From Hydrogenophaga palleronii NBRC 102513 (GTDB lineage Bacteria; Pseudomonadota; Gammaproteobacteria; Burkholderiales; Burkholderiaceae_C): DNA of 64,000 bases. The notes below the pieces were generated by a model. That model saw nothing but the letters and a program-made list of their open reading frames with translations, was not told the origin of the DNA and did no database searches. Made by a program: the position numbers and the translations under genes. Position 1 is the stretch's first letter. Every line of letters begins with the position of its first letter. Shown here piece by piece: positions 54,147 through 64,000 of the stretch. Where the stretch lies: contig NZ_BCTJ01000003.1 in assembly GCF_001571225.1 (NCBI RefSeq), positions 1 to 64,000 of the forward strand. Reading direction: 5' to 3'.

Positions 54147-55490
54147 ATGAGCAAAAAAGTCTTTATCAAAACCTTCGGCTGCCAGATGAACGAGTACGAC
54201 TCGGACAAGATGGCCGACGTGCTGGGCGCGGCGCAGGGCTACGAGCCCACGCAGGACGTGGAAGAGGCCGACCTGATCCTGTTCAACACCTGCTCGGTGC
54301 GCGAGAAGGCGCAGGAGAAGGTGTTCAGCGACCTCGGCCGCGTCAAGCACCTGAAGCAGAAGGGTGTGCTGATCGGCGTGGGCGGCTGCGTGGCCAGCCA
54401 GGAAGGTGCCGAGATCATCAAACGCGCGCCCTACGTGGACGTGGTGTTCGGCCCGCAGACCCTGCACCGCCTGCCCGACATGCTGAACCAGCGCCGCTTG
54501 CAGGCGCTGCCGCAGGTGGACATCAGCTTCCCCGAAATCGAGAAGTTCGACCACCTGCCGCCGGCCAAGGTCGAAGGCGCCTCGGCCTTCGTCTCGATCA
54601 TGGAAGGCTGCTCCAAGTACTGCAGCTATTGCGTCGTGCCCTACACCCGCGGTGAAGAGGTGAGCCGGCCGTTCGACGACGTGCTGGTGGAAGTCGCGGG
54701 CCTGGCCGACCAGGGCGTGCGCGAAGTGACGCTGCTGGGCCAGAACGTGAACGCCTACCGCGGCACCATGGGCGACACCGCCGACATCGCCGACTTCGCG
54801 CTGCTGCTGGAATACGTGGCCGACATCCCGGGCATCGAGCGCATCCGCTACACCACCAGCCACCCGAACGAGTTCACGCCGCGCCTCATTGAGGCCTACG
54901 GCAAGATCCCCAAGCTGGTGAACCACCTGCACCTGCCGGTGCAGCACGGTTCGGACCGCATCCTGATGGCCATGAAGCGTGGCTACACCGCCATGGAATA
55001 CAAGAGCACGGTGCGCAAGCTGCGCGCGATCCGGCCCGACCTTGCGATGAGCAGCGACTTCATCGTCGGCTTCCCCGGCGAGACCGACGAGGACTTCGAC
55101 AAGATGATGAAGCTCATCACCGACGTCGGCTTCGACACCAGCTTCAGCTTCATCTTCAGCCCGCGCCCCGGCACGCCGGCGGCCAACCTCACGGACGACA
55201 CGCCGCACGAGGTCAAGCTCAAGCGCCTGCAGCACCTGCAGGCCACCATCGAAGAAAACGTGCGCCGCATCAGCGCCAGCCGCGAGGGCACGGTGCAGCG
55301 CATCCTGGTCGAGGGCTTCTCGCGCAAGAACGCCGAAGAACTCATGGGCCGCACCGAATGCAACCGCGTCGTCAACTTCGACGGTGGCCCGATGGCCACG
55401 CGCCTGGTCGGCCAGATGATCGACGTGCGCATCACCGAAGCGCGCCCGCACTCGCTGCGCGGCGAGGTGCTGGTGCGCGAAGCGGCCTGA
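54147..55490 (+). CDS. miaB: tRNA-2-methylthio-N6-dimethylallyladenosine synthase
   Basis: Radical-SAM methylthiotransferase modifying A37 of tRNAs, 447 aa. The N-terminal UPF0004 domain has Cys in [24 protein letters not shown] and [10 protein letters not shown] (second cluster ligands). The radical SAM motif is [18 protein letters not shown] near residue 150, and a C-terminal TRAM domain follows. ATG 54147 gives the conserved [13 protein letters not shown] start. The next gene, glrK, begins 22 bp after the stop. Confidence 0.97.
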   Translation: MSKKVFIKTFGCQMNEYDSDKMADVLGAAQGYEPTQDVEEADLILFNTCSVREKAQEKVFSDLGRVKHLKQKGVLIGVGGCVASQEGAEIIKRAPYVDVVFGPQTLHRLPDMLNQRRLQALPQVDISFPEIEKFDHLPPAKVEGASAFVSIMEGCSKYCSYCVVPYTRGEEVSRPFDDVLVEVAGLADQGVREVTLLGQNVNAYRGTMGDTADIADFALLLEYVADIPGIERIRYTTSHPNEFTPRLIEAYGKIPKLVNHLHLPVQHGSDRILMAMKRGYTAMEYKSTVRKLRAIRPDLAMSSDFIVGFPGETDEDFDKMMKLITDVGFDTSFSFIFSPRPGTPAANLTDDTPHEVKLKRLQHLQATIEENVRRISASREGTVQRILVEGFSRKNAEELMGRTECNRVVNFDGGPMATRLVGQMIDVRITEARPHSLRGEVLVREAA

Positions 55491-55512
55491 GGCCGCTGCC
55501 CGGGATGAGCGC

Positions 55513-56931
55513 ATGACGTCGGCGCGGTTTTCCTTCCGGCAGTTGCTGCTGGTGGCCTTTCTGCTGATCGGCGCGCTGCTCGGCGTGGCCGCAGTGCGCG
55601 CGCTGTTCTCGCTCGACACCCTGATGGCCCAAAGCCGCGACAGCGCGGCACAGGCGATCGCGCTGTCCACCGCCGCGCAGTCCCTGTCCGAGCGCAGCCT
55701 CACCATGGAGCGCGCGGCTCGCCAGTCGCTGGTGCTGCGCGACAACCAGCTGCGCCAACGTTTCAACGAAGCCGCGGGCAATGCGCGCGACATCCTCAAA
55801 CGCCTGGAAGACAACGAGCTGCCGCCCGAGTACGCGCTCAACTGGCTGGACCGGCTCGACACCATCACCGGCCTGCTCGACGGCCCGCCCGACACCGCAC
55901 TCGACCGCGAGCGCGAGGTGGCGCAGGTGTTCCGCGAGATCGACGGCCACAGCGCGTCCATCGCGCAGAAGGTGCAGTCCATCATCACCGGCCGCAACGA
56001 GGCGCTGCAGGCGCGTTTTGCCGCCAGCCGGCAGGAGCTCACGCAACAGGTGATCGGCGCCATCGGCATCGCGGCCTTCCTGGCGCTGGCCTTCGGCATC
56101 TGGCTGGCGCGGCCGTTCAAGCGGCTGGAGAACGCCATTCAGGGCCTGGGCGAGAACCGGCTCGACCTGCCGATCGACATCCGCGGGCCGAGCGACGTGC
56201 GCCGCGTGAGCCAGCAGCTGGAATGGCTGCGCCTGCGCCTGACCGAGCTGGACGCCGACAAGGCGCGTTTCCTGCGCCACATCTCGCACGAGCTGAAGAC
56301 CCCCCTGGCCTCGTTGCACGAAGGCGTGGCGGTGCTGGGCGACGGCGTGGCCGGCGCGCTCAACACCAGCCAGGCCGAGGTGGTGAACATCCTGCAGCAC
56401 AACACCTTGCTGCTGCAGCACCAGATCGAAGCCCTGCTGCGCTTCAACGCCGCCGCCTTCGAGGCGCGCCAGCTCAAACGCGAACGCACCGACCTGATGG
56501 CGCTGCTGGAAGACCAGGTGGATACCCAGCGCCTGCAATGGCAGGCGCAAGCGCTGGAGGTGCGGGTCGAGGGTGTGCCGGTGAGCATGCCGGTGGACCG
56601 CGAGAAGATCGCCTCGGCGGTCGGCAACCTGCTGTCCAACGCCATCCGCTTCTCGCCGCACGGTGGCCACATCCGGCTGGTGCTGCTCGACCTGCCAGGG
56701 CACGCCTGCATCGACATCGTCGACCAGGGCCCCGGCGTGGCCGAGCCCGACCGCGAGCGCATCTTCGAACCCTTCTACCGTGGCGAACGGCAGCCGCAAG
56801 GCGCGGTGCGTGGCACCGGCATCGGCCTGTCCATCGTGCACGAGTACATTCTGGCCCATGGGGGCCGCATCACCCTGCTGCCCCAGCGCCAGGGCGCCCA
56901 CTTCCGCATTGAGCTTCCGCATGCCAACTGA
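55513..56931 (+). CDS. glrK: GlrK/QseE-type sensor histidine kinase
   Basis: A 472-aa inner-membrane kinase. TM1 spans about residues 10-30 and TM2 about 178-198, flanking a helical periplasmic domain; a HAMP region follows. The H-box FLRHISHELKTPLASL has the phospho-accepting His near 257; N-box NLLSNAIRFSP near 371; G boxes DQGPGVAEPD and GTGIGLSIVHEY. It forms a two-component system with GlrR, with an intervening lipoprotein gene as in enterobacterial glrK-qseG-glrR. Its stop lies within the start of that lipoprotein gene. Confidence 0.9.
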   Translation: MTSARFSFRQLLLVAFLLIGALLGVAAVRALFSLDTLMAQSRDSAAQAIALSTAAQSLSERSLTMERAARQSLVLRDNQLRQRFNEAAGNARDILKRLEDNELPPEYALNWLDRLDTITGLLDGPPDTALDREREVAQVFREIDGHSASIAQKVQSIITGRNEALQARFAASRQELTQQVIGAIGIAAFLALAFGIWLARPFKRLENAIQGLGENRLDLPIDIRGPSDVRRVSQQLEWLRLRLTELDADKARFLRHISHELKTPLASLHEGVAVLGDGVAGALNTSQAEVVNILQHNTLLLQHQIEALLRFNAAAFEARQLKRERTDLMALLEDQVDTQRLQWQAQALEVRVEGVPVSMPVDREKIASAVGNLLSNAIRFSPHGGHIRLVLLDLPGHACIDIVDQGPGVAEPDRERIFEPFYRGERQPQGAVRGTGIGLSIVHEYILAHGGRITLLPQRQGAHFRIELPHAN

Positions 56932-57642
56932 TCCGATCCGTCCCACCCCGGCGCCACACGCCAACCACCGGCCACACCACCGCCGTGCCGGCCGCGCCGG
57001 GCTCGCCGCAGCGGCCGCCCTGGTCTGGTCGCTGGCGGCCTGCGGCACCGTGCCGGCCGCGCCCGAACCGGGCAGCGTGCAGGTCCAGGCGGCCACGCCC
57101 GTCGTCGCCACGCCTTCGCAACCGCAACAGCCCACCGTCACCCCGCTCGCCGCCGGGCCGGCTGCCCCCGCCCAGGTGCTCAGCGCCGAAACCCCGCCGG
57201 CGCCCGACGTGGTCACCGCACTGCTGAGTTACGCCGACCGCCTGTACGCGCTCAGCCCGACCGACCTGGCGGCCGAGATCGTGGTGCAGGGTGACCCCGG
57301 CAACGTGGCGCTGCGCCAGATGCAGCTGGCACTGGCCCTGATCCACCTGCGCCAACCCGCCGAGACCGCACGCGCCCTGGGCCTGGTGCAGCGCGTGATC
57401 GCCCACACCGGCCCCGAGAGCCTGCCGCTCAAGCCGCTGGCGCGCCTGCTCGCGCACCGCCTGATGGAACAGCGCAAGCTGGAAGACACGGTGGAGCGCC
57501 AGAACCAGCAGCTGCGCGAGAGCCAGCGCCGCATCGACGTGCTCAACGAACGGCTGGAGGCCATGCGCGCCATCGAGCGCAGCCTGACCACCCGCCCGCC
57601 GGCCACGGCACCGCAGCCCGGCAACTCGCGCCCGACCTCGCC

Positions 57643-57646
<4 letters not shown>
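56921..57646 (+). CDS. QseG-like lipoprotein between glrK and glrR
   Basis: A 241-aa protein. A basic N-terminus (HRPHHRRAGRAG) leads to a hydrophobic stretch ending in the lipobox SLAACG at Cys near residue 42. A long Ala/Pro/Thr-rich linker then precedes a helical C-terminal half with coiled-coil character (VERQNQQLRESQRRIDVLNE). Its location corresponds to QseG (YfhG), an outer-membrane lipoprotein that stimulates QseE/GlrK in E. coli. Equivalence is inferred from position and architecture. Start overlaps glrK; stop overlaps glrR (ATGA). Confidence 0.75.
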
Positions 57647-59052
<1,406 letters not shown>

Positions 59053-59103
59053 CACGGCCAGATCGTTGTTTTCATTGGGTTTTCCCGCCTAAATCACCGC
59101 GTC

Positions 59104-59121
59104 TGTCGCCGTTCAGCGACA
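59104..59121. promoter_or_regulatory. GlrR-type box 2 (TGTCGC-N6-GCGACA)
   Basis: TGTCGC-CGTTCA-GCGACA, a perfect 6-bp inverted repeat that fits TGTC-N10-GACA. It lies 67 bp downstream of box 1 and about 95 bp upstream of the sigma-54 -24 element. A weak IHF-like sequence (59167-59179, minus strand TATCAAGATGTGT) lies between. Confidence 0.75.
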
Positions 59122-59215
59122 AAAACAGGGGGCTACACCTCCTTGCCAGCCCCCCAGGGCCTCGGCACACATCTTGATACGCGCCAGACCGTTGATCTGA
59201 TTGGGTTTTTCCGGG

Positions 59216-59231
59216 TTGGCACAGGGTTTGC
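59216..59231 (+). promoter_or_regulatory. sigma-54 promoter of opgGH
   Basis: TTGGCACAGGGTTTGC is an essentially perfect -24/-12 promoter with GG-N10-GC spacing. The predicted start point, near 59243, is one base before the opgG ATG. Confidence 0.88.
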
Positions 59232-59243
59232 CCTTATACCGGC

Positions 59244-60815
59244 ATGCCCAACAAGATTCGTCCGTTTTCCACCCTCCAGCGCCTGCGCGGCTGGACCGTG
59301 CTCGGTGCCGTGCTGGTCTCGCTTTGCGGGGCGTCGGCCCAGGCCCAGCGCTTCGACTGGGACAGCCTGACCCAGATCGCCCAGACCCGCTCGCAACAGC
59401 CCTACCGTGCAAACAGCGACAAGCTGCCGGCCGAGCTGAGCACCATCACCTACGACCAGCTGCGCGACATCCGCTTCAAGACCGACCAGTCCGTCTGGCG
59501 CGCGCAGAACCTGCCGTTCGAGGCCCAGTTCTTCCACCTCGGCCTGTACCAGACCGAGCCGGTGCGCATCCACGAACTGCTGGCCGACGGCACGGTGAAC
59601 CACCTGCCCTACCGCGGCAGCGATTTCGACTACGGCAAGAACACCTTCGACACCAGCAAGTGGGGTGACCTCGGCCACGCCGGCTTCCGCCTGCACTACC
59701 CGCTCAACGGCCAGGCCTACAAGGACGAGCTGGTGGTGTTCCAGGGCGCGAGCTACTTCCGCGCACTCGGCGCCGGCCAGGGCTACGGCCTGTCGGCCCG
59801 TGGCCTGGCGATCGACACCGTGGGTGGCAGCGGCGAAGAATTCCCGCGCTTCTCCGAGTTCTGGCTGCAGCGCCCGGCCGCCGGCGCCACCGAAGTCACG
59901 GTGTTCGCCCTGCTCGAATCGCCGCGCGCCACCGGCGCCTACCGCTTCGTGATCCGCCCCGGCCAGCAGACCACCACCACCGTGAGCGCACGCGTGTTCC
60001 TGCGCGCCGGTGCCGGCCCGGTCAACACCCTGGGCATGGCGCCGCTCACCAGCATGTTCCTGTCGGGCGAGAACCAGCCCATGGACAGCGACTTCCGCCC
60101 CGAAGTGCACGACTCCGACGGCCTGATGATGGTCAGCGGCGAAGGCGAATGGCTGTGGCGCCCGCTGCAGCGGCCGAAGGACATCACGGTCAGCTCCTTC
60201 ACCATGAAGAACCCGCGCGGCTTCGGCCTGATGCAGCGCGACCGCAGCTTCGCCAACTACGAAGACGTGGAAGCGCGCTACGAGCGCCGCCCGAGCGCCT
60301 GGATCAAACCCGTCGGCGACTGGGGCCAGGGCCGCGTCGAGCTGGTGCAGCTGCCCACGCCCGACGAGACGCACGACAACATCGTCGCCTACTGGGTGCC
60401 GGCCCAATTGCCCGCCGCCGGCAAGCCACTGGAACTGAGCTACGAAATGGCCTGGCAAGGCGACGTGCAGCAACGCCCGCCGTCGAGCTGGGTGACGCAA
60501 AGCCGCAAGGGTTATGGCTTCACCCGCCTCTCGCCCGCCGAGCAGCTGCGCCAGCCGCAGTACGTGCTCGACTTCGCCGGCCCGGCGCTCGACGCGCTGC
60601 CCGCCGACGCACCGGTCAAGGCGATCGTCACCGCCAATGCCAACGGCAAGGTGCTCGAGACCCTGGCCTACCCCAACCCCGCCACGCGCACCTGGCGCGT
60701 GACCTTGCGTGTTGAACGTGTGGACGCCACCCAGCCGGTCGAGCTGCGCGCCTACCTGCAACACAACAACGACACCGTGAGCGAAACATGGACACATCTG
60801 CTGCTACCCGAATGA
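59244..60815 (+). CDS. opgG: periplasmic glucan biosynthesis protein OpgG
   Basis: Periplasmic protein required for osmoregulated periplasmic glucan (OPG) synthesis, 523 aa. The signal peptide (WTVLGAVLVSLCGASAQAQ after a basic n-region, cleavage near residue 34) precedes the MdoG-type domains: FDWDSLTQIAQTRSQQPYR, AGFRLHYPLNGQAYKDELVV, GASYFRALGAGQGYGLSARG and SFTMKNPRGFGLMQRDR. The length matches the family. No Shine-Dalgarno is visible, and the sigma-54 start point would give a leaderless message. Its stop overlaps the opgH ATG. Confidence 0.95.
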   Translation: MPNKIRPFSTLQRLRGWTVLGAVLVSLCGASAQAQRFDWDSLTQIAQTRSQQPYRANSDKLPAELSTITYDQLRDIRFKTDQSVWRAQNLPFEAQFFHLGLYQTEPVRIHELLADGTVNHLPYRGSDFDYGKNTFDTSKWGDLGHAGFRLHYPLNGQAYKDELVVFQGASYFRALGAGQGYGLSARGLAIDTVGGSGEEFPRFSEFWLQRPAAGATEVTVFALLESPRATGAYRFVIRPGQQTTTTVSARVFLRAGAGPVNTLGMAPLTSMFLSGENQPMDSDFRPEVHDSDGLMMVSGEGEWLWRPLQRPKDITVSSFTMKNPRGFGLMQRDRSFANYEDVEARYERRPSAWIKPVGDWGQGRVELVQLPTPDETHDNIVAYWVPAQLPAAGKPLELSYEMAWQGDVQQRPPSSWVTQSRKGYGFTRLSPAEQLRQPQYVLDFAGPALDALPADAPVKAIVTANANGKVLETLAYPNPATRTWRVTLRVERVDATQPVELRAYLQHNNDTVSETWTHLLLPE

Positions 60816-62848
60816 GCACCGCACCAGACCGCTCACCCGCCTTGCCGCACACCGACGCATTGAACGGAGTACCCGCCATGCCCACCACCTCCAGAGCCCT
60901 GCTGCGCGAAGAGCGCCATCCCAACGCGGTGACGGCCCCGCCGATCAACCGTGGCTCCATGGTGCCGCGCCCCTGGCGTGGTTTCTGGAACAGCATCGGC
61001 ACCGCCGTGCTGAGCACGGTCACCCGCGCCCTGCCGCCGCGCGACAGGCACGCCGCCAGTCACGAAGTGAGCGAAGCACCACAAGCCTGGGAGAACGCGG
61101 CCAACCGCCGCCGCTTCGTGTTCGTGCTGCTCACCGTGCTGAGCACCGCGTTCGCCACCAGCCTGTTTGCCGACGCCCAGCCGGCGCACGACAACCCCTG
61201 GCTGCAATACGGCCAGCTGGCGCTGTTCGGCATGCTCTCGGCCTGGGTCGTGACCGGTTTCGTGACCGCGCTGATGGGCTTCTGGGTTTCGCTGTTCGGT
61301 GACAAGCACACGCTGCGCGCCGCCGATGTGCGCGACCACGCCATGAACCCGGACGCGCGCACCGCGATCATCATGCCGATCTGCAACGAAGACGTGCCCA
61401 CCGTCTTCGCCGGCCTGCGCGCCACCTGCGAATCGCTCGCCGCCACCGGCCACGCCGGCCAGTTCGACGTCTTCGTGCTGTCCGACAGCTACGACCCCAC
61501 CATCGCCGCCGCCGAGAAGGCCGCCTGGGAAGACCTGCGCGCCGCACTCGCCGCCCAGCCGGACCTGCCCTCGATCGAGGTCTACTACCGCCTGCGCACC
61601 CGCCGCACCCACCGCAAGGCCGGCAACGTGGCCGATTTCTGCCGCCGCTGGGGCAAGGACTACCGCTACATGGTGGTGCTCGACGCCGACAGCGTGATGA
61701 GCGGCAACTGCCTGGTGTCCATGGTCAAGCTGATGGAAGCCAACCCCAAGGCCGGCATCATCCAGACCGCCACCCAGGCCATCGGCCACGCCACCCTGCA
61801 CGCCCGCGCCCAGCAGTTCGGCTCGCGCGTGACCGGCCGCCTGTTCACGCTGGGCATGCAGTTCTGGCAGCTCGGCGAGTCGCACTACTGGGGCCACAAC
61901 GCCATCATCCGCGTCGAGCCCTTCATGCAGCATTGCGCGCTGGCCCCGATCAAGGGCACGGGCGGCATGTCCGGCGGCATCATGTCGCACGACTTTGTTG
62001 AAGCCGCGCTGATGCGCCGCGCCGGTTACCACGTGTGGCTGGTGTCCGACCTCACCGGCAGCTACGAGCAACAACCGCCAGACCTGCTGAGCGAACTGCA
62101 ACGCGACCGCCGCTGGTGCCAGGGCAACCTGCAGAACTCGCGCCTGATGGCCGAGCCCGGCATCCACCGCGTGCACCGCACCATGTTCGTGATCGGCGCC
62201 ATGTCCTACCTGTCGGCCCCGCTGTGGCTGGCCTTCCTGTCCATCGGCACCGCGCTGTGGGCCGCGAACTCCGGCGGCCTGTCGATCTGGCACGCCGTGC
62301 CCGACGAGCTGCGCGCACTCTGGATGTGGACGCTGACCATGCTGTTCATGCCCCGCGTGCTCGGCCTGCTGGCCGTGTTCATGAAGGGCGAACAAAAGTC
62401 CTTCGGTGGCACCGTCGGTCTGCTGGGCAGCTCGGTGGTGGAGACCGTGCTGGCCCTGATGCAGGCCCCGATCCGCATGCTGGCGCACTCGCTGTTCGTG
62501 CTGGTGGCCATCACTGGCCTGAAGCTGGACTGGAAGTCGCCTCCGCGTGAAGCCGCTGGCGTGACCTGGCGCGATGCGCTGGCCCGCCTGGCGCCCATGA
62601 CGCTGGTGATCGGCCTGCTGGCGGTGGGCGTGGCCCTGATCAACGCCAACGCGCTGATCTGGCTCGCCCCGGTGGCCCTGCCCTTGCTGCTGGCCGTGCC
62701 GCTGACCGTGGCCACCAGCCACGTCGACCTCGGCGCCTGGATGCGTTCGCGCGGTGTGCTGCTGATTCCCGAAGAGTCGTGGTCGCCCGCCGTGCTGCGC
62801 CGCGCCTGGCGCCACGCCAGCCGCCTGGCCTTGCCACACGCCGCCTGA
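60812..62848 (+). CDS. opgH: glucan glucosyltransferase OpgH
   Basis: Inner-membrane GT2 family beta-glucosyltransferase making the OPG backbone from UDP-glucose, 678 aa. Two TM segments (about 105-130 and 135-165) precede the catalytic domain with IIMPICNEDVPTVFAGL, the DxD-type VVLDADSVMSGN near residue 290 and the QxxRW-type motif LQRDRRWCQGNLQ near 430. Several C-terminal TM segments follow. ATG 60812 overlaps the opgG stop (ATGA); an in-frame ATG at 60788 inside opgG is an alternative. A strong terminator follows. Confidence 0.95.
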   Translation: MSTAPDRSPALPHTDALNGVPAMPTTSRALLREERHPNAVTAPPINRGSMVPRPWRGFWNSIGTAVLSTVTRALPPRDRHAASHEVSEAPQAWENAANRRRFVFVLLTVLSTAFATSLFADAQPAHDNPWLQYGQLALFGMLSAWVVTGFVTALMGFWVSLFGDKHTLRAADVRDHAMNPDARTAIIMPICNEDVPTVFAGLRATCESLAATGHAGQFDVFVLSDSYDPTIAAAEKAAWEDLRAALAAQPDLPSIEVYYRLRTRRTHRKAGNVADFCRRWGKDYRYMVVLDADSVMSGNCLVSMVKLMEANPKAGIIQTATQAIGHATLHARAQQFGSRVTGRLFTLGMQFWQLGESHYWGHNAIIRVEPFMQHCALAPIKGTGGMSGGIMSHDFVEAALMRRAGYHVWLVSDLTGSYEQQPPDLLSELQRDRRWCQGNLQNSRLMAEPGIHRVHRTMFVIGAMSYLSAPLWLAFLSIGTALWAANSGGLSIWHAVPDELRALWMWTLTMLFMPRVLGLLAVFMKGEQKSFGGTVGLLGSSVVETVLALMQAPIRMLAHSLFVLVAITGLKLDWKSPPREAAGVTWRDALARLAPMTLVIGLLAVGVALINANALIWLAPVALPLLLAVPLTVATSHVDLGAWMRSRGVLLIPEESWSPAVLRRAWRHASRLALPHAA

Positions 62849-62873
62849 GTTTCCCCTGCTGTCACACAGGACC

Positions 62874-62903
62874 AACGCGCCGCATCTGCGGCGCGTTTTT
62901 TTT
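62874..62903 (+). terminator. rho-independent terminator after opgH
   Basis: Stem AACGCGCCGCA (62874-62884), two-base loop TC, stem TGCGGCGCGTT (62887-62897), with a run of eight T beginning at the base of the stem. Confidence 0.92.
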
Positions 62904-62920
62904 CGCCCCGGCGGCTCGGC

Positions 62921-63315
62921 TCAGCGCAGCGCGCTGTAGTTGGCCGGCACGAAGCGGTAGCCCCGGCCCTCGCGGCGCAGGTGGCCGATGCCGGGGAAGG
63001 ACAAGTGCGCCGCCGCCACCCAATAGCCGTTCTTCGCCGCGTCGGCATACGCCTTCTGGCGCTGCGCGGCGGCGGACTTGCTGTCGGTGTCGAAGGCGAT
63101 GGTGACCGCGGGGTTGGCAAACTGCACCGCCGCCACGTGCATCAGGTCACCCCACAACACCAGCTTCTGGCCCTGGCTTTCCACCACGCAGGCGCGGCCT
63201 GGGCCACGATGCCGGTGCGGCCCTGGAAGGCTTGAACTCGCCTGCTGCACCCGCGTGGGCCCCGGGCCAGAGCGCACGCGCCGAGCGCGGTTTGCAGCCA
63301 GCGTGTGGATGTCAT
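62921..63315 (-). pseudogene. internally deleted MBL-fold metallo-hydrolase
   Basis: The 3' part (about 62921-63195) encodes a typical C-terminus of exported MBL-fold hydrolases: VVESQGQKLVLWGDLMHVAA, VTIAFDTDSKSAAAQRQKAY, AAHLSFPGIGHL. The 5' end is at ATG 63315, which encodes a signal-peptide start (MTSTRWLQTALGACALA), but the two ends are in different frames and only about 65 bp apart. The central metal-binding domain with HxHxDH is missing. A large internal deletion with a frame change is the simplest explanation. Confidence 0.8.
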
Positions 63316-63376
63316 GGATGCACTCCCAGAAGTTGAGGGAGGCTCAGGATACGACTTCGCCGGCCTGCGCGCTGGC

Positions 63377-64000
63377 TCAAATTCGCGCCGGCTTGCGCCG
63401 CGCGCGCATCCCCTGCCACCAGCCGCCCAGCTGGTTCACCACCAGCCCCAGCAGCACCGCGCCGGTGCCCAGCCATTGCTGCAGCAGCGGCCATTCGTCA
63501 AAGAACATCCAGGCCGACCACAGGCCCACCACCGGCACCAGCAGCGAGAACGGTGTGACACGCCCGGCCGGATGGCGCTTGAGCAAACGGGTCCAGAGGC
63601 TGTAGGCCAGCAGCGTGGCCAGCCAGGCCAGGAACAGCACCGACAGCACCGCCGGCCAGCGCAGGCCGGCCACCTGCTGCAGCACGGTCTGCGGGCCGTC
63701 CATCCACAGCGCCAGCGCCAGGAAGGGCAGCACCGGCACCGCGCTGCTCCAGACGATGAAGGGCAGCGGGTCGTAGTCGGCGACGCGGTTGGCCAGGCGC
63801 GTCACCAGGTTGGACACCGCCCACATGAAGCCCGCCGCCAGCGTGAGCACAAAACCCGCCAGCGTCATCTGGCCCGGCCCTTCGCCGTGCGCGGTGGCGA
63901 TCAGCAGCAGCCCGCCGAGCGCCACCAGCAGGCCCAGCACCTGCGAGGGCCGGGCGCGTTCGCCCAGCACCGGCACCGCCAGCAACAGGGTGAAGAAGGC
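63377..64000 (-). CDS. EamA/DMT-family transporter (5' end outside the window)
   Basis: The last 207 codons or so of a 10-TM drug/metabolite transporter. The visible part includes hydrophobic spans such as VLGLLVALGGLLLIATAHG and TLAAGFMWAVSNLVTRLANR, the block FSLLVPVVGLWSAWMFFDE typical of the second EamA repeat, and a basic C-terminal tail GMRARRKPARI. The frame remains open to the window edge. The substrate is unknown; relatives export amino acids or other metabolites. Confidence 0.85.
   Translation of the reverse strand, partial: AFFTLLLAVPVLGERARPSQVLGLLVALGGLLLIATAHGEGPGQMTLAGFVLTLAAGFMWAVSNLVTRLANRVADYDPLPFIVWSSAVPVLPFLALALWMDGPQTVLQQVAGLRWPAVLSVLFLAWLATLLAYSLWTRLLKRHPAGRVTPFSLLVPVVGLWSAWMFFDEWPLLQQWLGTGAVLLGLVVNQLGGWWQGMRARRKPARI

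Overview
The window is a GC-rich chromosomal segment with dense, often overlapping genes. Its gene content (PyrR-type pyr operon, dusB-fis, glrK-lipoprotein-glrR, opgGH, PilG-PilH-PilI-PilJ-PilL, phenol meta-pathway cluster) and protein features point to a betaproteobacterium of the order Burkholderiales, most likely Comamonadaceae (Hydrogenophaga/Acidovorax relatives). This assignment is inferred from the sequence and no search was run.

Layout. 99-2609 (-): algH-ruvX-pyrR-pyrB, chained by overlapping stop/start codons. 2675-4204 (+): DNA photolyase. 4241-14087 (-): twitching-motility chemosensory operon pilG-pilH-pilI-pilJ-pilL, preceded by a small rubredoxin gene at 14187-14360. 14518-16884 (+): thiD-like kinase and hemL, converging through a shared terminator on purH, fis and dusB (16954-19981, -). 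20169-24633: a YqaA-type membrane protein, two MFS transporters, a pseudouridine-synthase-like protein lacking the usual catalytic Asp, and a TetR regulator facing one MFS gene across three palindromic operators. 24664-25755 (-): ychF.

25756-28400 is an accessory scar. It holds an inverted 42-bp copy of part of ychF, an AT-rich orphan lipoprotein gene, the N-terminal piece of a tyrosine integrase and the C-terminal piece of a type I restriction HsdR subunit. Next to it, 28401-41091 (-) is a complete phenol hydroxylase plus catechol meta-cleavage operon (P0-P5, ferredoxin, catechol 2,3-dioxygenase and the lower pathway to pyruvate and acetyl-CoA). It is driven from a near-consensus sigma-54 promoter and an upstream activator palindrome, and is controlled by the divergent DmpR/XylR-type activator (41355-43040) followed by a GntR-family regulator.

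43796-52095 holds a MOSC protein, a ubiquinone-type hydroxylase, dsbC, an M61 peptidase, and phenylacetate genes (paaK-paaI-paaG facing an enoyl-CoA hydratase across a PaaR-like operator). 52137-52213 is a tRNA with anticodon CAT. 52274-55490 contains yaeQ, a methyltransferase, a small exported protein and miaB.

55513-62848 (+) is glrK-lipoprotein-glrR followed by opgG-opgH. The glrR-opgG gap has two TGTC-N10-GACA boxes, which is the GlrR recognition pattern known from enterobacteria, upstream of a near-perfect sigma-54 promoter. This suggests that osmoregulated periplasmic glucan synthesis is a direct GlrR/sigma-54 target here, and is the most interesting regulatory inference in the window. 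The right end carries an internally deleted MBL-fold hydrolase pseudogene and a DMT-family transporter that runs off the window.
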